Shown: positions 37,150-46,945, counted from the first letter of the stretch. The stretch is DNA of 64,000 nucleotides from Ferroacidibacillus organovorans (GCF_001642725.1 NZ_LSUQ01000004.1:1-64000), one strand, 5' to 3'. Made by a program: numbers and translations. Notes: a model not told the origin generated them from the sequence alone.

Positions 37150-38034
37150 ATGCCGAGAAATGCAACGGATCTCATTTTAAAGTACCTGGTGGGCGCCTTT
37201 CAGGACGCTGCGCTTGAATGGCTAGGTGTGCGTGATACTCATATTGTTCGAGCCTACCCAACCGAAATTGCGCATGTAGAAATACGGCAGAATTTTATGG
37301 ATACCGTTTTTGAAACGGCGCGTGGTGAAATCCTTCACTTTGAATTTCAGACGACAAAAGAAAGCAATTTATATCGCTTTCTTTTGTATGATGCACATAT
37401 TGCGGCACAATATCGTAAACCTGTGCAGACGATCGTACTGTATGTTCGCGATGTACATCATGCTAAAGATCGGATTGATGCGGGAGGGTTGCAGTATCAG
37501 GTAGAGAATGTTTATTTAAAAATACGTGACGCGTATGCGACACTTGATCGCATTGAACGTCGAATCCACGCTGGAGCGTGGCAACCGAGTGATCGATTTG
37601 ATTTGGCGTTTGCTCCACACATGAGCCACCCTGGTCAATCCATTGAGGATGTGTTGCGAAGAACGGTTGAACTGGCGCTCTCTATCCCGGATGCAGATGA
37701 GCGGAGTTTCATGGCAGCCCTTTTGATTGGCTTGAGTGGAAAATTTGTAGATGAGTCAGAAATGGCAAGGCTTGAGGAGGCGTTGCAGTTGAATGACCTT
37801 TTGAAATCATTGTTCGAAGATATCGCCAGTAAGGTTGAGCAAGAGGCGGAAGCGCGTGGTGAGGCGATTGGAGAAGCGCGCGGTGAGGTGATTGGAGAAG
37901 CGCGTGGTGAGGTGATTGGAAAAATTGAAGTGGCTAAGAGAATGATCCGCATGGGATTGGATCGTAGTGTCGTGTTGGAGGCGACTGGACTTTCTCACAG
38001 TCAACTGGAAGAATTGCAGAAAAACGTGCATTGA
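37150..38034 (+). CDS. Rpn/YhgA-type PD-(D/E)XK nuclease family protein
   Basis: 294 aa. The N-terminal half has the nuclease-like pattern of Rpn (recombination-promoting nuclease) and cyanobacterial DUF4351-like proteins. It shows D in NFMDTVFE near 48-56 and the E-x-Q form of the motif in LHFEFQTTKESNLYRFLLY near 62-80. After an alpha-helical middle, residues 234-257 repeat G-E-A-R-G-E-[AV]-I three times, as a helical charged linker. The end, KRMIRMGLDRSVVLEATGLSHSQLEEL, is the typical short C-terminal helix-turn motif. Such genes occur in variable copy number and are often mobile. AT-richer than its neighbours. Confidence 0.8.
   Translation: MPRNATDLILKYLVGAFQDAALEWLGVRDTHIVRAYPTEIAHVEIRQNFMDTVFETARGEILHFEFQTTKESNLYRFLLYDAHIAAQYRKPVQTIVLYVRDVHHAKDRIDAGGLQYQVENVYLKIRDAYATLDRIERRIHAGAWQPSDRFDLAFAPHMSHPGQSIEDVLRRTVELALSIPDADERSFMAALLIGLSGKFVDESEMARLEEALQLNDLLKSLFEDIASKVEQEAEARGEAIGEARGEVIGEARGEVIGKIEVAKRMIRMGLDRSVVLEATGLSHSQLEELQKNVH
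37849..37920 (+). repeat. Three tandem 24-bp repeats within the Rpn-type gene
   Basis: Units at 37849-37872, 37873-37896 and 37897-37920, differing at only one or two bases (GGCGATT/GGTGATT, CGTGG/CGCGG). They are in frame, each coding eight residues, and likely to change copy number by slippage. Confidence 0.9.
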
Positions 38035-38116
38035 GGTTTGCAATTTGCAGCGGATACAAGAGATTTGACCCGGATGCCCGAGGGATGTACGCTATGGAGA
38101 GAAAGGGTGGAATCTC

Positions 38117-38449
38117 TTGGTAACATTACATATTGTGGTGGGCGTCGCGCTTCTTCTCGTCTCGCTCATCCTGATGATTTGGAATATCGTGCGCATCACG
38201 CAGAAGCGAAGCGGTCGCAGCTTCAGCCGCCTGCTGTCGACACTTGTCGATATTCAGGTCTTGCTTGGCATCATCGCGTACATGCTAAAGCCGCTCAGCG
38301 GGATCGGCATTCTCCATCCGATCACGATGCTGCTCGTTCTCGCAGTCGTCCACACGATGATTCGGGACAAGCGCCCAGAGCGCACGCAGTTGATCGGTTA
38401 TATCCTCACGTTTGTCTTGATCGTCATCGGCGTCAGTTTTGTGCGCTAA
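38117..38449 (+). CDS. Small integral membrane protein, unknown function
   Basis: 110 aa with about four hydrophobic segments (3-24, 43-60, 64-81, 90-108) and a basic loop (QKRSGRSFSR) after the first. Start TTG 38117 preceded by AAAGGGTGG. Not recognised as a named family. It stands alone between the Rpn-type gene and the arginine operon. Confidence 0.65.
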   Translation: MVTLHIVVGVALLLVSLILMIWNIVRITQKRSGRSFSRLLSTLVDIQVLLGIIAYMLKPLSGIGILHPITMLLVLAVVHTMIRDKRPERTQLIGYILTFVLIVIGVSFVR

Positions 38450-38717
38450 TGTAACTGTATCCGTGTGATACGGTGAGCGCAGTGTGTTGACCCAAACATC
38501 GTTTTTCAAAAAAGCCATCGCGTGTCTCTCGCAGCGCGCCCGCACAGCAACTCAGGGCGCGTTGCGATGTTTGGCGCGAAAATAGTCCCCGCCTTAACGC
38601 ATTTCATCATCCGTTCCCACGCGTTGGTTCCACGGATCTACCAGCCTTTCATTTCACCTTAAATTCCACACGAATATGGACATTCTGTCACGAAACCTCT
38701 CTTTCTGTACACGCATA
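38450..38717. other. Structured intergenic region upstream of the arginine operon
   Basis: Part of a 322-base gene-free gap. It holds CCAAACATCG (38492-38501) and its exact inverse CGATGTTTGG (38565-38574). Nested inside these, CGCGCCC (38535-38541) and GGGCGCG (38555-38561) are a second perfect pair. No U-tract follows. It could be a structured RNA, a 3' end of the upstream transcript, or a DNA palindrome remnant. The rest of the gap shows nothing until the argC promoter. Confidence 0.45.
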
Positions 38718-38752
38718 TTGAAATTTTATGCACGTATATGTATAATAATCGA
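38718..38752 (+). promoter_or_regulatory. argC operon promoter overlapped by two ARG boxes
   Basis: TTGAAA (38718-38723), a 17-base spacer and a perfect TATAAT (38741-38746). ARG boxes TGAAATTTTATGCA (38719-38732, 12/14 against TGAATWWWWATTCA) and TGTATAATAATCGA (38739-38752). ArgR/AhrC binding would block both promoter hexamers. Confidence 0.75.
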
Positions 38753-38771
38753 AGACGAAGGGGGTGACCAC

Positions 38772-39818
38772 ATGCGTATCGCGATCTGTGGTGCAACCGG
38801 ATATAGCGGCATCGAAGCGATTCGCTTGTTGGCGCCGAGAACGGATGTAACGATTGTAGGGATATCTTCCGAGACGCAGGCGGGACTCATGCTCGAAGAG
38901 GCGGTTCCAGGATTTCGCGGATTTGCCGTAGGACGTCTGCGGTTGCTCCCGCTGCGCGCTGCAGTCACGGAGGCAGAGATTGTGATCCTCGCGCTGCCGC
39001 ACGGTGAAGCGCAGCACGTGGCGCCAGAACTTTTGGCGCAGGGAAAATCGGTGATCGACCTGAGTGGTGATCATCGACTGCCGCGTGACGCCTATGAATC
39101 CTGGTATAAAGCGGAAGTGGCGAGTGACGCGCATGCCGATGCGATTTATGGGCTTACAGAGTGGAACCGCGCAGCGATTGCTAACGCATCACTCGTCGCG
39201 AATCCAGGGTGTTACGCGACGTGCGCGGAGCTTGCGCTGTTACCGCTTCTTGAGCGCGATGTGGCGGAATCCTCGCAGATTCTTATTGATGCAAAATCGG
39301 GCGTTTCAGGCGCCGGGAAAAAGCCGACGGCGGTGACTCACTATGTTGAAGCGGATGAGAATTTTTTTGCGTATAAGCTAGGCCGGCACCAACACACGCC
39401 GGAAATTGAGATGACGTTGCGCGAGGCGAGACGAAGGCAGACAGGGCTAGATAAACCTGTGAATGTGCTTCTCGCGACGCACCTTTTGCCGATCAAACGA
39501 GGTATTTTATGCACAGCGTATATCAAACTCAAAGAAGAGATGTCGGGAGAAGCCTTACACGAGATCGTTAGCGCACGGTATGAAGGCGAGCCGTTTGTCG
39601 ATGTGTTGCCGTACGGCGTATCGCCGCAACTCAAGTGGGTGAGCGGCACGAATCGCGTCAGCATTGGTGTATATCTTGATCCGCGGACGCAGACGGCAGT
39701 CGTCCTAAGCGCGCTTGACAACCTCATCAAAGGTGCGGCGGGGCAAGCGATTCAAAATTTGAATGTGATGACAGGTGCAAACGAGCAAGAAGGGCTATGG
39801 TTTGTGCCAGCGGTCTGA
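38772..39818 (+). CDS. argC: N-acetyl-gamma-glutamyl-phosphate reductase
   Basis: NADPH-dependent third step of ornithine synthesis. 348 aa. N-terminal GATGYSGIEAIRLL nucleotide-binding segment; catalytic Cys in the N-P-G-C-Y-A-T motif near 147; HQHTPEIE near 210; HLLPIKRGILCTAY near 240. ATG 38772 follows GGGGGTGA. The frame extends upstream through the promoter and is ignored. First gene of argCBDFGH. Confidence 0.96.
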   Translation: MRIAICGATGYSGIEAIRLLAPRTDVTIVGISSETQAGLMLEEAVPGFRGFAVGRLRLLPLRAAVTEAEIVILALPHGEAQHVAPELLAQGKSVIDLSGDHRLPRDAYESWYKAEVASDAHADAIYGLTEWNRAAIANASLVANPGCYATCAELALLPLLERDVAESSQILIDAKSGVSGAGKKPTAVTHYVEADENFFAYKLGRHQHTPEIEMTLREARRRQTGLDKPVNVLLATHLLPIKRGILCTAYIKLKEEMSGEALHEIVSARYEGEPFVDVLPYGVSPQLKWVSGTNRVSIGVYLDPRTQTAVVLSALDNLIKGAAGQAIQNLNVMTGANEQEGLWFVPAV

Positions 39819-39834
39819 CGGAGGAAAGACACAC

Positions 39835-40614
39835 ATGACAACGCAAAAGACGATGGTCATCAAACACGGAGGAAGCGTTGAATCTTCAGGTGCGCGCCTG
39901 CTCGAAGAGGTTGCCACGGTCGCGCGTGACGTGCGCGTGACGCTGATTCACGGGGGCGGTCCGGCCATTACGGAGGCGCTAAGGCAAGGCGGTGTGGCAT
40001 CGACCTTCTTGCGCGGCAGGCGCGTCACGGACGAGCGGACGCTCTCTGTCGTTGAGGCGGTTTTGGCGGGAACGGTCAACAAGCGCATCGTGCGCGCGCT
40101 GCAAGCGGCTGGCGCAAACGCTGTGGGCGTCACTGGCGAAGATGGCGGTTTGCTGACAGCGATCCCCAGTGTAGAAGAGGGACTCGGCTTTGTTGGAGAT
40201 GTGCAGCGTGTCAACACGAAACTTCTTGAAACACTGCTTTTGGCGGGGTTCCTGCCTGTGATTGCGCCGCTTGGACTTGAGGAAAGCGGACAGTTGAGGA
40301 ATGTGAACGCGGATGCGGCAGCGGCGGCCATTGCGGGCGCGCTTCGTGCGGACTGGTTTATTTTTACGACGGATGTGGCAGGCGTTAAAGAAAGCCTGGA
40401 CGCAGAGAAACCGATTCCTAAACTCACGATCGCAGATGCCTATGCGTTGATTGAAACGGGCGTCGCGACAGGCGGAATGATTCCGAAACTTGAAGCGGCG
40501 ATGTCTGCGCTTCGCCAAGGTGCGGCGCGTGTCGCAATCTGCGACGGTCGAACGGAAGGGTTGCTTGTGCGTTTGCTCTCTGGAGAAGCGATCGGAACGG
40601 TAATGACTGCATAA
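39835..40614 (+). CDS. argB: Acetylglutamate kinase
   Basis: Phosphorylates N-acetylglutamate. 259 aa, short form without the N-terminal hexamerisation helix of arginine-inhibited types. Starts near MVIKHGGS; LIHGGGPAITEAL is the substrate loop, NVNADAAAAAIAGALRAD is near 165, and FTTDVAGVK is the nucleotide site. ATG 39835 has GAGGAAAG upstream. The lack of the helix suggests weak feedback inhibition, an inference. Confidence 0.93.
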   Translation: MTTQKTMVIKHGGSVESSGARLLEEVATVARDVRVTLIHGGGPAITEALRQGGVASTFLRGRRVTDERTLSVVEAVLAGTVNKRIVRALQAAGANAVGVTGEDGGLLTAIPSVEEGLGFVGDVQRVNTKLLETLLLAGFLPVIAPLGLEESGQLRNVNADAAAAAIAGALRADWFIFTTDVAGVKESLDAEKPIPKLTIADAYALIETGVATGGMIPKLEAAMSALRQGAARVAICDGRTEGLLVRLLSGEAIGTVMTA

Positions 40615-40634
40615 ATTTGGGAGGAGGATATGAG

Positions 40635-41864
40635 ATGCAAGAGATGCAAGCGAAGACATTACTGGTCCAGCATACAAATGCGAAACATGATGATGAAACA
40701 GCGGTGATGGGCACGTACGCCCGCCAACCGCTGACGATCGTTCGCGGCGAAGGGGTGTACGTCTATGACGATCACGGCGCGCGTTATCTCGATTTCACGA
40801 GCGGCATTGCGGTTTGCGGTTTAGGGCACTGCCACCCGGCGCTGGTGGCGGCGGCAACAAACCAGATCCAGACGCTTTGGCACATGTCCAACCTCTATCT
40901 CACAGAACCGCAGGCGCATCTCGCGGCGAGACTTACGGAAGCGGCGGGAATGGACCGTGTATTTTTTAGCAACTCAGGTGCTGAGGCCAATGAGGCGGCG
41001 ATCAAAATCGCGCGCCGCTATAGTAAGCAAGTGCATGGCGCGCATAAAGGCGAGATTCTGACGTTTCAGCACTCGTTTCACGGGCGTACGATTGCAACCG
41101 TGACGGCGACTGCGCAACCGAAGTATCAAGAAGGGTTTGGACCTCTGCCAAGCGGGTTTAAATATGTTGAGTCCTTCACAATGAAATCGGTGCTCGAACG
41201 CGTGACTGAAAAAACGTGCGCGATCATGATTGAACCGATCCAGGGCGAGGGTGGCGTTCGCCCCGTTGCTGTCCCATTTCTAAAAGAGTTGCGCGCTTTC
41301 TGTGACGCGCGTGGTCTGCTTCTCATTTTTGACGAGGTGCAGACAGGCGTCGGCCGTACAGGCTCGTGGCTCGCGTGGCAGCAGATGGGAGTCAAACCGG
41401 ATATCGTCACGATGGCAAAGTCCTTGGCGGGCGGGCTGCCGATGGGCGCGATGCTTGCGACGGAGCGCGTTGCGGCGGCCTTTGCGCCGGGGACGCACGG
41501 TTCGACATTCGGTGGCAATCCCGTCGCGGCAAGCGCGGCGCTTGCAGTGCTCGATGTGGTGATGGAAGACGGATTTCTTGATACGGTGACGCGGCGCGGA
41601 CAGCAACTCTACAGTGCGCTTTGTGCGCTGGCTGCTCGGCGCACAGAAATCGTTGATGTGCGCGGCATGGGGCTGATGTGGGGGATCGAGTTTGCGACAC
41701 CGCTTGCGGGAGATCTGGTTGCCGCCTGTCGCAAGCGCGGGCTACTAGTTCTCACGGCCGGGGCGAACACGCTTCGCCTATTGCCGCCTTTGATTGTGTC
41801 GGCAGCCGATGTGGAGCGCGCTGTCGCGACGATTGCTGAAGCACTTCAGGAGATGGAGGCGTGA
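40635..41864 (+). CDS. argD: Acetylornithine aminotransferase
   Basis: PLP class III aminotransferase converting N-acetylglutamate semialdehyde to N-acetylornithine. 409 aa. GIAVCGLGHCHPALV near 54-68; NSGAEANEAAIKIARRY near 114-130; LIFDEVQTGVGRTGSW near 226; Schiff-base Lys in MAKSLAGGLPMGAM near 256. ATG 40635 has GGAGGAGG upstream. The gene sits between argB and argF. Confidence 0.95.
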   Translation: MQEMQAKTLLVQHTNAKHDDETAVMGTYARQPLTIVRGEGVYVYDDHGARYLDFTSGIAVCGLGHCHPALVAAATNQIQTLWHMSNLYLTEPQAHLAARLTEAAGMDRVFFSNSGAEANEAAIKIARRYSKQVHGAHKGEILTFQHSFHGRTIATVTATAQPKYQEGFGPLPSGFKYVESFTMKSVLERVTEKTCAIMIEPIQGEGGVRPVAVPFLKELRAFCDARGLLLIFDEVQTGVGRTGSWLAWQQMGVKPDIVTMAKSLAGGLPMGAMLATERVAAAFAPGTHGSTFGGNPVAASAALAVLDVVMEDGFLDTVTRRGQQLYSALCALAARRTEIVDVRGMGLMWGIEFATPLAGDLVAACRKRGLLVLTAGANTLRLLPPLIVSAADVERAVATIAEALQEMEA

Positions 41865-41866
41865 CC

Positions 41867-42832
41867 ATGGCGGTACTTGAGAAAAACTTAAAACAACCTC
41901 TCTACGGACGAGATTTTCTCGATTTTAGCGATTATCAGACGGATGAGATTGAATTCCTTCTGGGGATTGCCAGTGACGTTAAAAAGGCGCGCGCGCGGGG
42001 AATCCTCACGCCGTACCTGCAAGGAAAGACGCTCGGCATGATTTTTGAAAAGGCTTCGACGCGCACGCGCGTATCGTTTGAGGTTGGGATGTACGAACTT
42101 GGCGGTCACGCGCTGTTTCTTTCAAACAGTGCGACGCAGATCGGGCGTGGGGAGCCGCTTGAAGACACGGCGCAAGTTCTTTCGCGCTATGTTTCAGGAC
42201 TCATGGTGCGGACGTTTGCGCATGAGACGGTAAAGACTCTCGCGGAGTATGCGACGGTGCCAGTGATCAATGGGCTGACGGATGATCATCACCCATGCCA
42301 GGTGCTCGCGGATCTACAGACGATTCAGGAGCACAAGGGGACGCTTCGCGGCGTGACGCTTACCTATGTCGGCGACGGGAACAACATGGCAAACTCGCTG
42401 CTTCAGGCCGCGGCGCTGGTCGGAATGAATGTGCGCATCGCGAGTCCTGCGGACTACTTGCCGCAAGCGGAGGCTGTGCAATTCGCAAAAGAGCAGGCAA
42501 AGCGCTGGCAGTCTGAGGTGGTGGTGACCACAGACCCATTTGCTGCGATCAAGGACGCGGATGTGGTATATACAGACGTGTGGGCAAGCATGGGTCAAGA
42601 GCAAGAGGCAGCGTCTCGGCAGATCGCATTCGCGCCGTATCAGGTCAATCAGGAACTGATGGCAAGCGCGCGACGCGACGCAATTTTCTTGCACTGCCTG
42701 CCGGCGCATCGCGGTGAAGAGGTCGCGGCGAATGTGATTGACGGATCACAATCGGTCATTTTTGATCAGGCGGAAAATCGCCTGCACGCGCAAAAAGCGG
42801 TTTTGATCGCGCTGCTCGGCGGAATGGATTGA
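41867..42832 (+). CDS. argF: Ornithine carbamoyltransferase
   Basis: Makes citrulline from ornithine and carbamoyl phosphate. 321 aa. Carbamoyl-phosphate loop S-T-R-T-R near 57-61, DDHHPCQVLADLQT near 140-153, and H-C-L-P-A-H-R-G near 275. ATG 41867 is seven bases after GGAGG; GTG 41861, overlapping the argD stop, is the alternative. Placement in the biosynthetic operon argues for the anabolic enzyme. Confidence 0.95.
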   Translation: MAVLEKNLKQPLYGRDFLDFSDYQTDEIEFLLGIASDVKKARARGILTPYLQGKTLGMIFEKASTRTRVSFEVGMYELGGHALFLSNSATQIGRGEPLEDTAQVLSRYVSGLMVRTFAHETVKTLAEYATVPVINGLTDDHHPCQVLADLQTIQEHKGTLRGVTLTYVGDGNNMANSLLQAAALVGMNVRIASPADYLPQAEAVQFAKEQAKRWQSEVVVTTDPFAAIKDADVVYTDVWASMGQEQEAASRQIAFAPYQVNQELMASARRDAIFLHCLPAHRGEEVAANVIDGSQSVIFDQAENRLHAQKAVLIALLGGMD

Positions 42833-42879
42833 GCTTATAAGCTCGAACGGGTTGAATGAATTGGGTGGGGGAAATGACG

Positions 42880-44082
42880 ATGAATAAGAAGATTGTGCTT
42901 GCGTATTCTGGTGGACTCGATACATCAGTGGCGATCGCGTGGCTGCGCGAAACGTATGGCTATGACGTTGTGGCGATGTCGGTGGATGTCGGGGAAGGCA
43001 AGGACCTGGCGTTTGTGAAAGAGAAGGCGTACACGATCGGCGCGGTAGAGTCGCACATGATCGACGCGCGCGATAAATTTGCGTATGAGTTCATCCTGCC
43101 GAGTCTGATGGCCAATGCGCTCTACGAGGGGGTCTACCCACTGTCGGCGGCGCTCTCGCGGCCGCTGATCTCAGAGCTTCTTGTGCAGGTCGCAAAAGAG
43201 ACGGGGGCAGAGGCGGTTGCGCACGGCTGCACGGGCAAAGGGAACGATCAGGTGCGTTTTGATGTTTCGGTCGGTGCACTCTCACCGGAGCTCTCTGTGA
43301 TCGCGCCTGTGCGCGAGTGGGGTTGGACGCGCGACGATGAGATTGAATTCGCGAAAACGCATAACATCCCGATTCCGGTGACGCTTGACAGTCCGTTTAG
43401 CATTGACGCGAATCTGTGGGGGCGCAGTTGTGAGGCGGGCGTGCTCGAAGATCCGTTTGCGGAAGCGCCAGAAGAGGCGTTTGACTGGACGACAAGCCCG
43501 CTTGAGGCGCCCAATGAGCCGGAAATCGTAGAAATCGAGTTTGAAGCGGGCGTGCCCGTCGCGATCAACGGCGAGCGCATGGGTCTTGTTCAGGTGATCG
43601 AAACGCTCAATCAGACGGCGGGACGGCACGGCGTCGGTCGGATCGACCACGTGGAGAATCGCCTGGTCGGGATCAAATCGCGTGAAGTGTATGAGGCGCC
43701 TGCGGCTATCACGCTGATCAAGGCGCACCAAGCTTTGGAGTACCTGACGCTCACGCGCGAAGTGGCGCAGGCGAAGCCGGCGATGGAGCAGAAGTTTGCG
43801 GAGATCGTATACAACGGGCTGTGGTTCTCGCCGCTAAAAAAAGCGGTCGATGCGTTTATCCGCGAAACACAGCAGACGGTGACTGGAACGGTTCGCATGA
43901 AACTTTACAAAGGCTCGGCGACGGCAGTCGCATCCGCTTCGCCCTACTCGCTGTATCAGCACCATCTGGCGACGTATGCGGCAGGCGATCAGTTTGATCA
44001 CAAGGCGGCGGTTGGTTTCATCTCGCTGTTTGGGCTACCGACGCGCCTTCAGGCGACCGTGACGAAAGGATCGCAGGCATGA
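42880..44082 (+). CDS. argG: Argininosuccinate synthase
   Basis: Condenses citrulline and aspartate with ATP. 400 aa. PP-loop A-Y-S-G-G-L-D-T-S at 8-16, [13 protein letters not shown] near 117-129, and [17 protein letters not shown] near 171-187. ATG 42880 is chosen for its spacing to GGGTGGGG; ATG 42874 is close. The stop overlaps argH by ATGA. A 47-base gap separates it from argF. Confidence 0.96.
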   Translation: MNKKIVLAYSGGLDTSVAIAWLRETYGYDVVAMSVDVGEGKDLAFVKEKAYTIGAVESHMIDARDKFAYEFILPSLMANALYEGVYPLSAALSRPLISELLVQVAKETGAEAVAHGCTGKGNDQVRFDVSVGALSPELSVIAPVREWGWTRDDEIEFAKTHNIPIPVTLDSPFSIDANLWGRSCEAGVLEDPFAEAPEEAFDWTTSPLEAPNEPEIVEIEFEAGVPVAINGERMGLVQVIETLNQTAGRHGVGRIDHVENRLVGIKSREVYEAPAAITLIKAHQALEYLTLTREVAQAKPAMEQKFAEIVYNGLWFSPLKKAVDAFIRETQQTVTGTVRMKLYKGSATAVASASPYSLYQHHLATYAAGDQFDHKAAVGFISLFGLPTRLQATVTKGSQA

Positions 44083-45473
44083 GCGATCGAAACGAAACAA
44101 GCAACGTGATGTGGGGCGGCCGCTTTCAAAAGCCGCCACACGTTGCGGTTCAGGCGTTAAACGCGTCGATCCATTTTGACAAGCGACTGGCGTTTGTCGA
44201 TATCGCTGGCAGTATCGCGCACGCGCGGATGCTTTTTCGCCAAGGGATCATCGCGCAGGATGACGCAGAGCGCATCATCGCGGGTCTTCAGGCGGTGCGC
44301 GCGGAGATTGAGTGCGGCGAACTTACATTTCGTGAGGACCTGGAAGATGTGCACATGAACATCGAGCACCGCTTGACGGAGTTGATCGGCGCGGCGGGGG
44401 GACGTCTTCACACCGGACGCTCGCGAAACGATCAGGTGGCCTTGGACATGCATCTGTACCTGCGTGAGCAGGTTGATGCGATTCATGAGGAGATTCGCGT
44501 CTTCGAGCGTGTGTTGCTTGACGTGGCAGAGGCGAACCTTGATGTGATCATCCCGGGTTACACGCATTTGCAGCGCGCGCAACCCGTGCTTTTCGCGCAT
44601 CACTTGCTTGCTTATGTGTGGATGTTTGAGCGCGACTGTGAGCGTTTGCGCGACGCGCGCAAACGCATCGATGCGCTGCCGCTTGGCGCGGGCGCGCTGG
44701 CGGGGACGACCTTTGCGATCGATCGCGCGGCGGTGGCCGAAAAGCTCGGGTTTGAGCACATTTACGAAAACAGTATGGATGCGGTGAGTGATCGCGATTA
44801 CATCCTGGAGACGCTCGCGGCGCTCTCGCTTTTTATGGTACACCTGTCGCGCCTGTCAGAAGAGCTCATCTTGTGGAATTCGACCGAGTTCGGGTTTATT
44901 GAACTGGACGACGCGTTTACGACTGGCTCCTCCATAATGCCGCAGAAGAAGAATCCAGACGTGGCGGAACTCGCGCGCGGCAAGGCGGGGCGCGTCTTTG
45001 GTCATTTGACGGGGCTCTTGACGGTGTGTAAAGGATTGCCCCTCGCTTACAACAAGGACCTTCAGGAAGACAAAGAGGGTGTTTTTGATGCGCTCGACAC
45101 GGTGCATCTGTTGCTTGCCGTGTTTCCTGCGATGATCTCGACAATGGGTGTCAACCGCGAGCGCATCAAGCGCGCGCTTGATGGAGATTACAGTGCGGCG
45201 ACCGATATGGCCGATTATCTCGTGCGCAAAGGATTGCCGTTTCGCCAGGCGCACGAAGTGGTAGGGCGCATCGTGAATGTCAGCATCCGTGAGAGGCGCG
45301 CATTGACCGCGTGGTCGATTGAGGCGTTGCGAAAGGAATCGCCACTCTTTGACGAGGATGTGCTCGAAAAGCTCTCGCCAGAGGCGGTCGTCAATGCTCG
45401 ACGATCGCGCGGAGGGACTGCGCGCGATCGTGTGGTAGAACAGCTGACGCTGGCGCGCGCGCGCGTAGGCTGA
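44079..45473 (+). CDS. argH: Argininosuccinate lyase
   Basis: Final step to arginine and fumarate. 464 aa, fumarase superfamily. [10 protein letters not shown] near the start, [18 protein letters not shown] near 109-126, [17 protein letters not shown] near 155, and the signature [12 protein letters not shown] near 283-294. No fused N-terminal or C-terminal acetyltransferase domain; the GNAT partner is encoded beside argJ instead. Convergent with the hemY-type gene; no terminator was seen between them. Confidence 0.96.
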   Translation: MSDRNETSNVMWGGRFQKPPHVAVQALNASIHFDKRLAFVDIAGSIAHARMLFRQGIIAQDDAERIIAGLQAVRAEIECGELTFREDLEDVHMNIEHRLTELIGAAGGRLHTGRSRNDQVALDMHLYLREQVDAIHEEIRVFERVLLDVAEANLDVIIPGYTHLQRAQPVLFAHHLLAYVWMFERDCERLRDARKRIDALPLGAGALAGTTFAIDRAAVAEKLGFEHIYENSMDAVSDRDYILETLAALSLFMVHLSRLSEELILWNSTEFGFIELDDAFTTGSSIMPQKKNPDVAELARGKAGRVFGHLTGLLTVCKGLPLAYNKDLQEDKEGVFDALDTVHLLLAVFPAMISTMGVNRERIKRALDGDYSAATDMADYLVRKGLPFRQAHEVVGRIVNVSIRERRALTAWSIEALRKESPLFDEDVLEKLSPEAVVNARRSRGGTARDRVVEQLTLARARVG

Positions 45474-45520
45474 TCTGCGCTCGCGATGCGTGGCAGGTCA
45501 TGTAGAGATGTCCTGAACGT

Positions 45521-46945
45521 CTATTCGATTTGTGTCACGTGCTTTAGGACATGTGTCGCGGCGCGCTTTCCATCTTTGATACAGTCGGGAATTCCCATGC
45601 CCCGATAGGCGGCTCCTGCCATGGCGAGACCAGGAAAATCGTGTAGCGCTTGCTCCATGCGCGCTACGCGATTTGCGTGGCCCACATCGTACTGTGGCAT
45701 CGAAATCGGCCAACGCGTGAGGCGGTAAAACGCGGGTGTGCGTTTTACCTTCCAGATCGCGTGAAGGTCATCCTCCACAGCTTTTACAATGTCCTCATCG
45801 CTTTGTTTCAAAATTTCCTCGCTACCATCTCTCCCTACATAGCAGCGTACAACCACTTGTTTTTGATCTAGAGACGATGGCCATTTTGTCGTGACGACTG
45901 TGCATGCGGTGATGGAAAGTCCGGCGCTGCGAGGAACGAGAAATCCGGTCATCTCACGCTGTTCGGGAAACGTGGCCGCAGCAAACCCGAGAATGACGGT
46001 TGCCGTCGACGCATAGCGAATGGATGGAAGCAGATCTGTGGTGATCCCTAACGTCTCTACGATCGCGGCAGCGGCGTGAGCGGGGGTTGCCAGGATCACA
46101 GCGTCTGCCTCAAACCGTGTGGGAACATTGTCAGAAAGGTAGACAAAGGTATAGCTACCATCCGGGTTTTTCTTTAGTTGCTTCACTGGCGCGTTCGTTT
46201 TGTAGTGGACGAATTCATTCGTTTTAGCGAATAGTGCCTCAGTGAGTGTTGACAGCCCGCCTTGCAAGCTGATGAACGGAGATGACGCGCTTTGCGACGC
46301 AGGGCGTTGAGTACGTTTTTTGCTTCTTTTTGCGCCAAGCAAAAGGCTGCGGTGTGTTCGAATCAAATGTTCAATGGCAGGGGTTGCATCAGCGATGCCC
46401 ATTCGGTCAATGTCTGCTGCGTGGATGCCGGCGAGCAGAGGTGCTGCGATTTGTTCCACGACCTCGTGACCAAAGCGTAAGCGCAACAAATGGCCTAGAG
46501 AAAGTGTCTCCAACTCGGAAGTCCTTGGCAAGACGAGATCGCCGAGCGCGCGCAGTTTGCCGCGCGGACTCAGAAGAGGCGACATCGCCATGGCAGACCA
46601 TCGCGCAGGGATTCCCATGTACAGATCGCGCGGAATGGGAAAAAGCGTGTGGTTTCGGGCGAGGGATGTTTGACCGGAGACGGCGTGAATGATTTGGTCG
46701 GAGATCCCCAGTTCGCGAAGCAAAGTGACGCCGTCTGGTTTTGCGGTGAAGATCGAATCAGGGCCGAGTTCAATCCAGAACTTTTGATCTCGATGTGTCT
46801 GAATTTTTCCGCCGATGCGAGATGTCGCCTCAAACAGTGTGCATTCCAGCGGTAGGCCGCGTTCTTTGCTCTGCTCCTGCAGATGGTAGGCGGCAGTCAT
46901 TCCTGTCACGCCGCCTCCAATGATCGCAACCCGGATGAGTCTCAT
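45521..46945 (-). CDS. hemY: Protoporphyrinogen/coproporphyrinogen III oxidase (HemY/CgoX type)
   Basis: 474 aa FAD-dependent oxidase. In Firmicutes the enzyme acts on coproporphyrinogen III in the coproporphyrin-dependent heme route (family knowledge). The FAD site V-A-I-I-G-G-G-V-T-G-M-T-A-A is at 6-19, ATSRIGGKIQTH near 41-52, HAADIDRMG near 176, and a C-terminal GNAMAGAAYRGMGIPDCIKDG-like segment (MAGAAYRGMGIPDCI). ATG 46945 forms an ATGA overlap with the upstream radical SAM gene, so the two are translated together. hemH, hemE and hemQ are not adjacent. Confidence 0.9.
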   Translation of the reverse strand: MRLIRVAIIGGGVTGMTAAYHLQEQSKERGLPLECTLFEATSRIGGKIQTHRDQKFWIELGPDSIFTAKPDGVTLLRELGISDQIIHAVSGQTSLARNHTLFPIPRDLYMGIPARWSAMAMSPLLSPRGKLRALGDLVLPRTSELETLSLGHLLRLRFGHEVVEQIAAPLLAGIHAADIDRMGIADATPAIEHLIRTHRSLLLGAKRSKKRTQRPASQSASSPFISLQGGLSTLTEALFAKTNEFVHYKTNAPVKQLKKNPDGSYTFVYLSDNVPTRFEADAVILATPAHAAAAIVETLGITTDLLPSIRYASTATVILGFAAATFPEQREMTGFLVPRSAGLSITACTVVTTKWPSSLDQKQVVVRCYVGRDGSEEILKQSDEDIVKAVEDDLHAIWKVKRTPAFYRLTRWPISMPQYDVGHANRVARMEQALHDFPGLAMAGAAYRGMGIPDCIKDGKRAATHVLKHVTQIE

